In this document: positions 52,954-61,533 of the stretch, piece by piece
Position numbering within the stretch: position 1 is the stretch's first letter
Layout: each line of letters opens with the position of its first letter
DNA from: Bosea sp. Tri-49
Lineage (GTDB): Bacteria > Pseudomonadota > Alphaproteobacteria > Rhizobiales > Beijerinckiaceae
DNA length: 64,000 bases
Assembly: GCF_003952665.1 (NCBI RefSeq)
Contig: NZ_CP017946.1
Coordinates: 4,855,001 to 4,919,000, forward strand
Direction: 5' to 3'
Notes under the pieces: generated by a model
The model's database searches: none
What the model was told of the DNA's origin: nothing
Seen by the model: the letters and a program-made list of their open reading frames with translations, nothing else
Translations under genes and position numbers: made by a program

Positions 52954-53826
52954 ATGACCTCCCCCACTGCCACCGCGACCGGCTCCGTCGCCATCCTGCT
53001 CTGGTCGACGCTGGCGTTGTTCACCGCCATGTCCGGGCGGGTGCCGCCGTTCCAGCTCGTCGGCATGACATTCGTCATCGGCGGCGTCTTCGTGCTGGCG
53101 ATCGCGGCGGCGCGGGGCCGGCTGCATCTGGCGCGGCCGACGCCGGCCTCCTTCCTGCTCGGGCTCTACGGGCCGTTCGGCGACACTGCGCTCTATTATG
53201 CCGCGGTGAAGACGGCGCCGGCGGCCGAGGCCAACCTGATCCATTATCTCTGGCCGCTATTGATCGTGCTGTTCGCGGCGCTGCTGCCGGGCGGGGGGCT
53301 CAAGGCCCGACATCTGGTCGGGGCGCTGATCGGCCTCGCCGCCACAGCGCTGCTGATCTCCGGAAGCCTCGGCGCGGGCGGCGCCGGCATCCAGCTCGGC
53401 CATGTGCTGGCGGCGCTCGGCGCCTTCGTCTGGGCGAGCTATTCGGTGCTGTCGCGGCGCTTCGCCGGGGTGCCGTCCGAGAGCCTGGCCATCACCATGC
53501 TCGGCTGCGCGATTCCAGCCTTCGCCTGCCATCTTGTCTTCGAGACGACCCTGTGGGCGCCGAACGCGGTCGAATGGGGCGGCGTGCTCGGCCTTGGCCT
53601 CGGCTCGATCGGGCTCGCCTTCATCTGCTGGGACATCGGCATGAAGAAGGGCGACGTCGCTTTCCTTGGCGTTGCCTCCTATGCCGCGCCGGTGCTCTCG
53701 ACCGTTGTCCTGGTCATCGCCGGCTATGCGCCGGCGAGTTGGCTCCTCGCCATCTCCTGCGTGCTGATCGTCGTCGGCGCGCTGGTCGCGAGCTTCGGGC
53801 CGAAGAGGCTGACCGCTGGCGGCTAG
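52954..53826 (+). CDS. DMT-superfamily exporter (EamA type)
   Basis: This 290-residue membrane protein has ten predicted helices in two EamA repeats. Landmarks are SVAILLWSTLALFTAMSGRV near the start, GLYGPFGDTALYYAAVKTAPAAEANLIHYLWPLL around residues 70-100 (in part) and GSIGLAFICWDIGMKKGDVA near residue 215. The form recalls YddG, an aromatic amino-acid and metabolite exporter, but the substrate is not certain. It ends two bases before the convergent GNAT gene. Confidence 0.88.
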   Translation: MTSPTATATGSVAILLWSTLALFTAMSGRVPPFQLVGMTFVIGGVFVLAIAAARGRLHLARPTPASFLLGLYGPFGDTALYYAAVKTAPAAEANLIHYLWPLLIVLFAALLPGGGLKARHLVGALIGLAATALLISGSLGAGGAGIQLGHVLAALGAFVWASYSVLSRRFAGVPSESLAITMLGCAIPAFACHLVFETTLWAPNAVEWGGVLGLGLGSIGLAFICWDIGMKKGDVAFLGVASYAAPVLSTVVLVIAGYAPASWLLAISCVLIVVGALVASFGPKRLTAGG

Positions 53827-53828
53827 CC

Positions 53829-54590
53829 TCAAACGTCGAGGATGCGCGTCTCGTAGGCGTAGACCGTGCGGAAACCGAGCCGCTTGTACATCTCGAAGGC
53901 GAGGCCGTTGCTCTGGTCGACCTGGAGATAGGCCTGGGTGCAGCCCTGCGCCGCGGCCCAGCCCATCAGCCCGAGCATCAGCTGCTTGCCGAGGCCCTTG
54001 CCGCGTAAGGATTCGTCGACGATGACCGCGCCGATCTCGGCCATGCCGCGCTCGGCGACGCTCATCGCATAGGCTGCGGGGCGTCCCTCATGCAGCAGCG
54101 TCGCGAAGGCGGCGGGCAGGCGCACGCCAGAGACGATGGCGGCGAGATGCTCGCGGTTGCGCTTCGCGCCAGTCTGGTGAGCGCAGACGCCATCGATCCA
54201 GGCGTCGTCCGCCTGGGTGGTCGCGATCATGCCGGGAATGGGCGGATGCAGGCCAGGGTCGAGCTCGGCGACCATGCCGAAGGAAGCGGTCTCGATGCGG
54301 TAGCCGCGCTCGGCGAAGCGCTGGCGGGCGCCTTCGGCGACCAGAGGCGTGAAGCGAATGCGTGGCGGCAGGCCGGCCTGGCGATAGAGGTCCTCGACGA
54401 AGGCGAGCGTCGCCTCGTCCATGTCGCCATCTTCGCGCAGCGAGGAGGCTGAATTGGCCCGGCCGGAATAGCCGTTGGCGAAGCGCACGACCCATTGGTC
54501 GACGACGAGCGTGGTCGGTGCGGGCCAAGCGTTGACGATACGGGTCTCGCAGGCGCTCACTAGCGCCATATCAATGACGGGCTTGTCCAC
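53829..54590 (-). CDS. GNAT-family N-acetyltransferase
   Basis: This 253-residue protein has a C-terminal GNAT domain (about 125-250). The acetyl-CoA-binding signature is VDESLRGKGLGKQLMLGLMGWAAAQG near residue 195 (in part), followed by LQVDQSNGLAFEMYKRLGFRTVY. The N-terminal half resembles a second, worn GNAT unit. It starts at GTG 54590, with GGAGG supplied by the end of the cupin gene, so the two are translationally linked. The substrate is unknown; it is the last gene of the gloB / cupin / GNAT operon. Confidence 0.88.
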   Translation of the reverse strand: MDKPVIDMALVSACETRIVNAWPAPTTLVVDQWVVRFANGYSGRANSASSLREDGDMDEATLAFVEDLYRQAGLPPRIRFTPLVAEGARQRFAERGYRIETASFGMVAELDPGLHPPIPGMIATTQADDAWIDGVCAHQTGAKRNREHLAAIVSGVRLPAAFATLLHEGRPAAYAMSVAERGMAEIGAVIVDESLRGKGLGKQLMLGLMGWAAAQGCTQAYLQVDQSNGLAFEMYKRLGFRTVYAYETRILDV

Positions 54591-54592
54591 GG

Positions 54593-55048
54593 TCAGCCTC
54601 CGGCCGGACGCGGTGTAGGCCGCCAGTCAGACGGCGCCATCTCGAAGCCGGAGAAGGCAAAGCCCGGCGCGACCGTGCAGCCGACCAAGGTCCAGGCGCC
54701 GAGCGAGGTCGCGCTCTGCCAGTGCCCGGCCGGCACGACGATCTGCGGGCGCTGGCCGGCAGCGAGGTCCTTGCCGAGATGGTGGGCCGAAGCGTCATGC
54801 CCGTTCGGCGAGAGCGTGATCACCAGAGGGGCGCCAGCATAATGGTGCCAGATCTCGGCGGCATCGACGCGATGCCATTCCGAGGTCTCGCCGACGTCGA
54901 GCAGATAGTAGATCGCGGTCGAGAAGCCGCGCCCCTCCGGCCCAGCGGGATCGCGGAAGGTCTCGCGATAATGCCCGCCCTCGGGATGGGGCTTCAGTTC
55001 GAGCAGGCGGATGACCTCGGCGGCGCTGAGGCCGCTCAGCGTATTCAT
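54593..55048 (-). CDS. cupin protein, DUF985 (cupin_5) family
   Basis: This 151-residue small beta-barrel starts LSAAEVIRLLELKPHPEGGH, with YRETFRDP next, then SEWHRVDAAEIWHHYAG near residue 58, and VVPAGHWQSATSLGAWTLVG and APGFAFSGFEMA towards the end. This is the full DUF985 pattern. Family members are metal-binding cupins of mostly unknown function. It lies 6 bases after gloB and next to the GNAT gene in one operon. Confidence 0.9.
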   Translation of the reverse strand: MNTLSGLSAAEVIRLLELKPHPEGGHYRETFRDPAGPEGRGFSTAIYYLLDVGETSEWHRVDAAEIWHHYAGAPLVITLSPNGHDASAHHLGKDLAAGQRPQIVVPAGHWQSATSLGAWTLVGCTVAPGFAFSGFEMAPSDWRPTPRPAGG

Positions 55049-55054
55049 CGCGGA

Positions 55055-55819
55055 TCAGAACCTGTTCTTGGCCTCGCGCAGCGCCGTAAAGACCTCGCCG
55101 GCCGGCTTGCCGACGATGCCGAGCGTTGCGGCCAGCGCCTGTTCGCCGGCGCGGAAGAAGGGATTGGTCGCCTTCTCCTCGCCGACCGTGGTCACAGCCC
55201 AGAAGCGGCTTTCAGCCTTGGCCGCTTCGGCCTCGGCGAGGCGGGCGGCGACGGTGGCGTTGCTCGGGTCCATCGCCGCGGCGAAGCGGGCATTCGACAG
55301 GGTGTAGTCGTGGCCGGTGATCAGCGTGGTTGCGTCCGGCAGCACCATGATCCGCGACAGCGAGGTCCACATCGCATCCATCCGGCCGGGCATGACGCGG
55401 CCGCAGCCCATGACGAAGACGACGTCGCCGACCAGTGCGAGGCTGGCTTTCTTGCTGATGAGGCTGACATGGCCCTCGGCATGGCCAGGCGTCGCCCAGG
55501 TCTCGAATTCGTAGCTGCCGACAGCGACGCGGTCGCCTTCGCCGAGGACGACGTCGACGGGGGCGCCGGCGCGAGCCGCTTCCGGTGCGAACACCTTGGC
55601 GCCGGTCGCCTGCTTCAGCGCGGCGATGCCCTGGACGTGGTCGGCGTGCTCATGCGTCACCAGCACCTGGCTGATCGTCCAGCCCTTTGCCTTGGCGGCG
55701 GCGAGCACCTCGTCGGCATCGGGGACATCGACGGTGGCGCAGGCGCCAGTGCCGGGGTCGCGCAGCAATGCGCCGGCATTGTCGCTGAGCGTGCGGAAGA
55801 CATGGATGTCGAGCGGCAT
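55055..55819 (-). CDS. gloB: hydroxyacylglutathione hydrolase (glyoxalase II)
   Basis: This 254-residue metallo-beta-lactamase-fold hydrolase converts S-lactoylglutathione to lactate and glutathione, the second step of methylglyoxal detoxification. The metal motif VTHEHADHVQG is near residue 55, with further ligands in TPGHAEGH near residue 110, LVGDVVF near 130 and TGHDYTLSN near 170. The C-terminus FTALREAKNRF is the glyoxalase II ending. ATG 55819 has GGAG six bases upstream. It is divergent from the methyltransferase gene, an order frequent in Rhizobiales. Confidence 0.9.
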   Translation of the reverse strand: MPLDIHVFRTLSDNAGALLRDPGTGACATVDVPDADEVLAAAKAKGWTISQVLVTHEHADHVQGIAALKQATGAKVFAPEAARAGAPVDVVLGEGDRVAVGSYEFETWATPGHAEGHVSLISKKASLALVGDVVFVMGCGRVMPGRMDAMWTSLSRIMVLPDATTLITGHDYTLSNARFAAAMDPSNATVAARLAEAEAAKAESRFWAVTTVGEEKATNPFFRAGEQALAATLGIVGKPAGEVFTALREAKNRF

Positions 55820-55942
55820 GGCAAACTCCGGCAATCGGCAGTCGAGACGCCTGCTTGAAGCAAGCGCGCGCCGGTATCAAGACGGTCGCGTTGCCGAACG
55901 CCGCTCTTGCGCTCGCGCTACCGCTGCGCCATCTCCGTTGGC

Positions 55943-56713
55943 ATGGCCTTGGACGTCGTCGACCTGCGCACCTTCTATGCCAGCCCGCTCGGGCATGTGG
56001 CGCGCCGGATCGTCGGCAAGGTGATGCTGAAGCTCTGGCCGGATTGCCGGCGCCAGCGCCTGCTGGGTTTGGGGTTCGCGACGCCCTATCTGCCGCTGCT
56101 CGGCGGCGAGGCCGAGCGGGTCATCGCCTTCATGCCGGCGGCGCAGGGCGTGGTGAACTGGCCTTCGCCAGGCCTCTCGGCTTCAGCCCTGGTCGAGCCG
56201 ACGCTGCTGCCCCTGCCGACCGCTTCGATCGACCGCGTGCTGATGGTGCACGCTCTGGAAGAGACCGAGAGTCCCGAGGACCTGCTCGAGGAGATCTCGC
56301 GGGTGCTCAGCCCCGGCGGGCGCCTGATCGTCGTTGTCCCGAATAGGCGCGGCCTGTGGGCGCGAATGGATACGACGCCGTTCGGTCATGGCCGGCCGTT
56401 CAGCCGCTCGCAGATCGAGGCGCTGATGCGCCGCGCGATGTTCTCGCCCGAGCATTGGGTCGAAGCGCTCTATGTGCCGCCGCTGCGCCGGCGCTTGTTC
56501 ATGCGCTCGGCGATGGCCTGGGAGAAGGTCGGTGCCGGGCTGTCGCTGCCCTTCGCCGGCGTCTATGTCATCGACGCGACCAAGCAGTTCTACCGACGCG
56601 CGCCCTTGCGCGCGACGCGGCGCAGCTTCGCCTTCCGGCCGGTGCTGCTGCCGCAGGCTCACTCCTCTTCGCACATGCCGCGGCAGGATGATGGGGGTGG
56701 GCCGGCGGGTTGA
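55943..56713 (+). CDS. SAM-dependent methyltransferase (class I)
   Basis: This 256-residue protein starts ALDVVDLRTFYASPLGHVAR and has a methyltransferase-11-like core: GLGFATPYLPLLGGEAERVI at motif I near residue 50, LPLPTASIDRVLMVHALEE near residue 92, and ISRVLSPGGRLIVVVPNR near residue 118. The motif I glycines are partly altered (GLGFATPY instead of DLGxGxG), so SAM binding may differ. The C-terminal ~30 residues are polar and disordered. Its position beside gloB is common in the order. The target is unknown. Confidence 0.82.
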   Translation: MALDVVDLRTFYASPLGHVARRIVGKVMLKLWPDCRRQRLLGLGFATPYLPLLGGEAERVIAFMPAAQGVVNWPSPGLSASALVEPTLLPLPTASIDRVLMVHALEETESPEDLLEEISRVLSPGGRLIVVVPNRRGLWARMDTTPFGHGRPFSRSQIEALMRRAMFSPEHWVEALYVPPLRRRLFMRSAMAWEKVGAGLSLPFAGVYVIDATKQFYRRAPLRATRRSFAFRPVLLPQAHSSSHMPRQDDGGGPAG

Positions 56714-56822
56714 CAATTTCGCCGGGGCGCGGACAAGGTCCGCCGCCTTTTTTGACCGTTCCGTCGTCGCGGCCCGTGCCGCCGCCTTTTCCCTGGGAAA
56801 GCGGGACCAGATCTGGATGTCG

Positions 56823-57776
56823 ATGCGAAGCTATCTCGATTTCGAAAAGCCGGTCGCCGAGCTCGAGGCGAAGGCGGATGAACTGCGTACACTCGACGGC
56901 AAGGGCGACGGCTATTCGCTCGCCGAGGAGGTCGGCAAGCTCGAGGCCAAGGCCTCGCAGGCGCTGAAGGACCTCTACGGCGCCCTCACGCCCTGGCAGA
57001 AGACGCTGGTGGCGCGCCATCCGCAGCGCCCGCACTTTCTCGACTACTGCTCGGCACTGATCGACGAGTTCACCCCGCTCGCGGGTGATCGTGCCTTCGG
57101 CGAGGACGAGGCGATCGTCGGTGGCTTCGGTCGCTTCCGCGGCGAGCCGGTCTGCGTGATGGGCCAGGAAAAGGGTAACTCGACCGAGACTCGCATCCGG
57201 CACAATTTCGGCATGCCGAAGCCGGAAGGCTATCGCAAGGCGGTGCGCCTGATGGAATTGGCCGACCGTTTCGGCCTGCCGGTGCTGAGCTTCATCGATA
57301 CCGCGGGCGCCTATCCCGGCATCGAGGCGGAGGAGCGTGGCCAGGCCGAGGCGATCGCGCGCTCGACCGAGACCTGCCTTGCGCTGCGCACGCCGAGCGT
57401 CGCGCTGGTGATCGGCGAGGGTGGTTCCGGCGGGGCGATCGCCATCGCCGCTGCCAGCAAGGTGCTGATGCTGGAGCACGCGATCTATTCGGTGATCTCG
57501 CCGGAAGGCGCGGCCTCGATCCTCTGGCGCGACACGGCGCGCGCCCAGGATGCCGCGACCGGTATGAAGATCACGGCCCAGGACCTGCTACGCTTCGGCG
57601 TGATCGACAAAATCGTCACCGAGCCAACCGGCGGCGCCCATCGTGACCCGCAGGCTGCGATCGAGCGGGCCGGTGCGGCGATCGCGGCCGCGCTGTCCGA
57701 TCTCGCCGGACTGAGCGCCGACGAGATTATCGACAGGCGGGCGCAGAAGTATCTGGCGATCGGCCGGACACTATAG
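56823..57776 (+). CDS. accA: acetyl-CoA carboxylase carboxyltransferase subunit alpha
   Basis: This 317-residue AccA works with AccD to move the carboxyl group from biotin to acetyl-CoA, making malonyl-CoA for fatty-acid synthesis. Landmarks are SYLDFEKPVAELEAKADELR at the start, GQEKGNSTETRIRHNFGMPK near residue 120, FIDTAGAYPGIEAEERGQAE near residue 160 and IGEGGSGGAIAIAAASKVLM near residue 200. The start is ATG 56823 (MRSYLDF), with ATG 56817 two codons earlier. The ribosome binding site is weak. It is a single gene after the methyltransferase. Confidence 0.96.
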   Translation: MRSYLDFEKPVAELEAKADELRTLDGKGDGYSLAEEVGKLEAKASQALKDLYGALTPWQKTLVARHPQRPHFLDYCSALIDEFTPLAGDRAFGEDEAIVGGFGRFRGEPVCVMGQEKGNSTETRIRHNFGMPKPEGYRKAVRLMELADRFGLPVLSFIDTAGAYPGIEAEERGQAEAIARSTETCLALRTPSVALVIGEGGSGGAIAIAAASKVLMLEHAIYSVISPEGAASILWRDTARAQDAATGMKITAQDLLRFGVIDKIVTEPTGGAHRDPQAAIERAGAAIAAALSDLAGLSADEIIDRRAQKYLAIGRTL

Positions 57777-57974
57777 CCGGGAGTGGCCGCACGGAACCGC
57801 GCATATGGCTCGGCAGGGGCTTTACCGCAGCTTCACCATATGGCCATCTGCAGAACCCCTGTGGTAAGGAACGGTCAAGGCTAACGGTCCTACAACCGGG
57901 CAACGGGCATAATTCGGCCGCGTTGTATTGGGCATTGTCGGGTCCGAACGTCCGCGCGAGATGGGATTGACGAC

Positions 57975-59393
57975 GTGGCTGTGAGACATTTCGCGCTGGC
58001 GGCGCTCCTTGGCCTCACTTTGGCAGCTTGCGAAGAGGACCGCTATCGCGGCTCCGCGCGCCATAACATCCCGATCCCGTCCGCGACCTACACGCTGATG
58101 TCCGAGAAGGGCATGAGCAAGAGCCAGCCGATCGTGATTCGCTCCTACAAGAAGGAGTCGGAGCTTGAGGTCTGGAAGAAGCGCGCCGACGGCAAGTATG
58201 CGCTGCTCAAGACCTTCCCGATGTGCCGCTGGTCGGGCCAGCTCGGTCCGAAGGTCCGCGAGGGCGACCGCATGGCGCCGGAGGGCTTCTACGCTATCGC
58301 CCCGGCGCAGATGAACCCGAATTCGTCGTTCTACGTCTCGTTCAACATGGGCTATCCGAACGCGTATGACCGGGCGCATGGCCGCACCGGCGCGCATCTG
58401 ATGGTACACGGCGCCTGCTCGTCAGCCGGCTGCTATTCGATGACGGACGACCAGATCGGCGAGATCTATGCTCTGGTGCGCGAGGCCCAGAATGGTGGGC
58501 AGCGGGCGGTGCAGATGCAGGCCTTTCCCTTCCGGATGACGCCGGAGAACCTTGCCAAGCACCGGCTCGACCCGAACATCGCCTTCTGGAAGAACCTGAA
58601 GGAAGGCTCCGATTTCTTCGAGGTGGCCAAGGACGAGCCTTCGGTTTCGGTGGTCGGTGGGCGTTACGCCTTCAATCGCGACGGCGTTCAGGTCGATCCG
58701 TCGCTGACGCAGGCGCTCTCCGAGAAGCGCCAGCAGGACGAGATTCAGGTTGCGGCGCTGGTGTCGAAGGGGACGCCCGCGGTCAAGCTGATCTATGATG
58801 ACGGCGACCAGCATTCCTCGTTCAAGCGCCAGCTGGCCCAGTCCGGCGCCGATTCGATGAACAGGTCGGTCGCCTGGGGCTCGCGCGATGTCGGCATCAG
58901 CCGCGTCGACTCGCTGATCGGCCCGCGTGTCGTCGTGCTCGACGACAAGGGACGGACCAAGGCGACCGTCCGGGCCGAATCGGCTGACAACGACGCTGTG
59001 CTCGCCGCGGTCAGCAGCGCGCAGGCGGAGGAAGCCAAGTCCGTAGTTGCCGCCGCGCCGGCCAAGCCTGCGGCTGCCCAACCCGCCGCCAAGCCGGCGA
59101 GCGATGCGGCGACGCAGGTCGCCAAGGCCACGCCGGGTGCCGCGACTGCCGCTCCGATCCAGACGGCTGCGGCCGAGCCGGCGCAGTCCTCCTTCTATCA
59201 GCGGGCGCTGAGCTTCGTGCCGCTTCTCGGCAGCGGCTCCTCCGAGTCGAAGGAGCAGGCGCCGGTCGCCTCCGTCGTGCCCGAGACGCCGCAGACGGTG
59301 ACTGCGCCGCTGCCGCCGCGCCGGGCTTCAACCCTGCGCACGTCCCAGCTGCAGCCCGACGCCTCCTATGCGAGCCAGCCTGTGGCGCGCTGA
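57975..59393 (+). CDS. L,D-transpeptidase-family lipoprotein (YafK/DpaA-like)
   Basis: This 472-residue lipoprotein has a lipobox (LGLTLAACEED, Cys19). The YkuD domain covers about residues 45-190, with the active site HGACSSAGCYSM (His145, Cys153) complete. The pattern is that of YafK-type proteins, known in E. coli to release Braun lipoprotein from peptidoglycan; here it could attach or detach outer-membrane proteins. A region of unknown fold follows to ~350, and the last 120 residues are Ala/Pro-rich and disordered. The start is GTG 57975, or GTG 57981. Confidence 0.87.
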   Translation: MAVRHFALAALLGLTLAACEEDRYRGSARHNIPIPSATYTLMSEKGMSKSQPIVIRSYKKESELEVWKKRADGKYALLKTFPMCRWSGQLGPKVREGDRMAPEGFYAIAPAQMNPNSSFYVSFNMGYPNAYDRAHGRTGAHLMVHGACSSAGCYSMTDDQIGEIYALVREAQNGGQRAVQMQAFPFRMTPENLAKHRLDPNIAFWKNLKEGSDFFEVAKDEPSVSVVGGRYAFNRDGVQVDPSLTQALSEKRQQDEIQVAALVSKGTPAVKLIYDDGDQHSSFKRQLAQSGADSMNRSVAWGSRDVGISRVDSLIGPRVVVLDDKGRTKATVRAESADNDAVLAAVSSAQAEEAKSVVAAAPAKPAAAQPAAKPASDAATQVAKATPGAATAAPIQTAAAEPAQSSFYQRALSFVPLLGSGSSESKEQAPVASVVPETPQTVTAPLPPRRASTLRTSQLQPDASYASQPVAR

Positions 59394-59426
59394 GCGGCCC
59401 GGCAATCGCCTGATGTAAAAAAGTCA

Positions 59427-59460
59427 CGCCCGCGGCCAGCAATGGCCGCGGGCGCTTTTC
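59427..59460 (+). terminator. intrinsic terminator after the second L,D-transpeptidase gene
   Basis: CGCCCGCGGCCA at 59427-59438 pairs perfectly with TGGCCGCGGGCG at 59443-59454 around GCAA, followed by CTTTTC. Confidence 0.93.
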
Positions 59461-59510
59461 TAGGCGTCTAAACAGCGAAATCCACCGGTATTGCTCATTG
59501 CGCGAGCAGG

Positions 59511-59552
59511 TTGCAAAAAACCTCGCCTTGCCGATATTGCGCCTGCGCAGGC
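59511..59552 (+). promoter_or_regulatory. porin promoter with 12-bp perfect palindrome at the predicted start
   Basis: TTGCAA at 59511-59516 and GATATT at 59533-59538 are 16 bases apart. The perfect palindrome GCCTGCGCAGGC at 59541-59552 covers the expected start point and could be an operator or a 5' hairpin. Confidence 0.4.
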
Positions 59553-59595
59553 TTAATCATGGCGAATGCATGACGAGAATCGTGCAGGGATCTTG

Positions 59596-60525
59596 ATGGA
59601 GTTCGCGATGGCTGCCTTGAAAACTTCCGGCTTGCTGACGGGCTTTGCGCTTTCGATGGCGCTGACGGTTTCGGGCGCGGCGCTCGCCTCGGACCTGCCC
59701 AGCCGCAAGGGCGCGCCGCCGGTGCCGGTGGCGCCGAGCATCACCTGGTTCGACATCGCCGTCAGCGTGAAGGGCATGACGGACTATAATTTCCGCGGCA
59801 TCTCCCAGACCGACCGCAAGCCGGCGATCCAGGGTGGTGCGGAGCTGCAGATTTACGACAACCTGTTCTATGTCGGCGTCTACGCCTCGAATGTCGATCT
59901 GGCGACCAGCCCGCCGGCCGAGATCGACTTCTACGGCGGCATTCGGCCGAAGTTCGGCCCGGTCACCGTCGATGTCGGCGTCTGGCAGTACTACTATCCG
60001 GGTGAGAAGGCCTATATCGACACGGCCGGCGTGTTCTGGACGCCGAAGAACACCGACTACACCGAGGTCTATGGCAAGGTTAGCTATAACTTCGAAGACA
60101 AGCTGATCCTCGGCGCTAACGTCTTCTACGCCTGGGACTGGCTCGGCACCGGCGCCTCCGGCACCTATGCCTCGGTGACGGCGAAATACAATCTGCCGTT
60201 CCTGGAAGGCCTGTCGGTCTCGGGCGAGTTCGGCCATTACTGGCTTGGCACGACCAATCTCGCGATCTGGTCGACAGTGCCGCCGACCAACCTACCCGAT
60301 TACGCCTACTGGAACGCCGGTGTCTCCTACACCTGGAAGAACCTGACGGCGGATGTGCGCTATCACGACACCAACCTGTCGAAGAGCGATTGCTTCCTGC
60401 TGACCGCCGATCCGCGCGGCATTACCTCGGGCTCGAGTCGCTCGAAGTGGTGCAACCCGACCGTGGTGGCGACGCTGTCCTTCGATATCACCGCCAGCAG
60501 CGTCGGCATCTTCGCGCCGAAGTAA
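59596..60525 (+). CDS. TorF-family putative porin
   Basis: This outer-membrane protein of about 309 residues has a signal peptide (SGLLTGFALSMALTVSGAALA, cut before SDLPS) and alternating beta strands through the mature part (for example VKGMTDYNFRGISQTDRKPA, VGVYASNVDL, FYGGIRPKFGPVTVDVGVWQYYY). The DYNFRGISQ motif marks the TorF family, whose members are predicted barrels of unknown solute. The C-terminus is VGIFAPK, without a final aromatic residue. The start is ATG 59596 (AGGGA upstream) or ATG 59608 (GGAG upstream); both keep the signal peptide. Confidence 0.87.
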   Translation: MEFAMAALKTSGLLTGFALSMALTVSGAALASDLPSRKGAPPVPVAPSITWFDIAVSVKGMTDYNFRGISQTDRKPAIQGGAELQIYDNLFYVGVYASNVDLATSPPAEIDFYGGIRPKFGPVTVDVGVWQYYYPGEKAYIDTAGVFWTPKNTDYTEVYGKVSYNFEDKLILGANVFYAWDWLGTGASGTYASVTAKYNLPFLEGLSVSGEFGHYWLGTTNLAIWSTVPPTNLPDYAYWNAGVSYTWKNLTADVRYHDTNLSKSDCFLLTADPRGITSGSSRSKWCNPTVVATLSFDITASSVGIFAPK

Positions 60526-60554
60526 TAGCTCGGTTGCACGGGCTGCTTCAGACA

Positions 60555-60581
60555 GGGCCGCTCGCGAGAGCGGCCCTTTTT
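60555..60581 (+). terminator. intrinsic terminator after the porin gene
   Basis: GGGCCGCTC at 60555-60563 pairs with GAGCGGCCC at 60568-60576 around GCGA, followed by TTTTT. Confidence 0.94.
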
Positions 60582-60606
60582 CGTTGCCGCGACCGAGCAG
60601 CGGGCA

Positions 60607-61428
60607 CTATCGCGCGAGCGAGGCCTTCATATAGTTGCGTGGCGCGGTGCCCAGTCGGCGCCTGAACATGGTCGTGAACGCCGCGACATTGTCATAACCC
60701 GCCAGCATGGCGACCTCCGTGACCGAGACACCTTCCGCCAGGCGCGGAAGGCAGGCGAAAAGGCTGGCCTGCTGGCGCCAAGCGACGAAGCTCAAGCCGG
60801 TTTCGCGCTGGAAAAGCCGTGTGAAGGTCCGCCGGCTCATCGCCAGCTTCGCGGCCCAGTCGTCGAGACGCTCACTGACAGACGGAGCGGCCATATAGGC
60901 GCGGCAGAGGGCGGCAAGGCGCCTGTCTGCAGGGAAGGGCAGGCCGAGCGGCTGGATCGGCAGCGCGGCGATCTCGGCCGTCAGCAGCCCCAGGACGAGC
61001 TCGAGCTTGCGGTTGCCGGGCGGGGCGTCACTCAGGCGGATCGCTTCGGTGATCAGCGCATGGGCCAGATTGGTGACCCCGAGGACCTGCAGCATGCGCA
61101 GCGCCAGCTCGTCATCGCCGGTGAGGAGATAGACCGACTTGATGCTGACATCGCTCAGCATCTCGACGGAGTGCTGCAGCTGGGCGGGGATGAGGAGAGC
61201 ATGCCCCGGCGGGATCATCCAGCAGCCGCGTTCGGTCTCGATCAGTACGACGCCGGAGAAGGCGCAGAGCAGCTGGATATGGCGATGGCAGTGCGACGGG
61301 ATCCTGTACCCGGCCGGGTTATCGGAAATGCGGATCAGGATATCGCCATCCGAGTCAGAAACCCGGCCGTGAAGGCGGCGATGGTCGGCATGAAGGGCAT
61401 CGACCTGTTGCTGCGGCAGCTTTTTCAC
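60607..61428 (-). CDS. AraC-family transcriptional regulator
   Basis: This roughly 273-residue regulator has an N-terminal cupin sensor (about 20-110; YRIPSHCHRHIQLLCAFSGV, then WMIPPGHALLIPAQLQHSVE) and a C-terminal AraC DNA-binding domain (~175-270; LAMSRRTFTRLFQRETGLSF, then VTEVAMLAGYDNVAAFTTMF). The start is unclear; GTG 61428 is used here and TTG 61440 is possible, with no good ribosome binding site for either. It is divergent from an Fsr-like MFS exporter, its most likely target. Confidence 0.87.
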   Translation of the reverse strand: MKKLPQQQVDALHADHRRLHGRVSDSDGDILIRISDNPAGYRIPSHCHRHIQLLCAFSGVVLIETERGCWMIPPGHALLIPAQLQHSVEMLSDVSIKSVYLLTGDDELALRMLQVLGVTNLAHALITEAIRLSDAPPGNRKLELVLGLLTAEIAALPIQPLGLPFPADRRLAALCRAYMAAPSVSERLDDWAAKLAMSRRTFTRLFQRETGLSFVAWRQQASLFACLPRLAEGVSVTEVAMLAGYDNVAAFTTMFRRRLGTAPRNYMKASLAR

Positions 61429-61443
61429 CGAATGGCCCAAACG

Positions 61444-61464
61444 CGAAACAATTAGACCGAAACA
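61444..61464. promoter_or_regulatory. direct repeats, candidate AraC-type operator
   Basis: CGAAACA occurs at 61444-61450 and 61458-61464, a 14-base period, in the 105-base gap between the AraC-type gene and the MFS gene. AraC-family proteins commonly bind direct repeats. Confidence 0.35.
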
Positions 61465-61533
61465 CGAAAGCAGGTCACGAGCAAGCCCTGTAGAAGGAGC
61501 GCCGAGACAGGTTTGCGCGCAGGGAATACCGCA

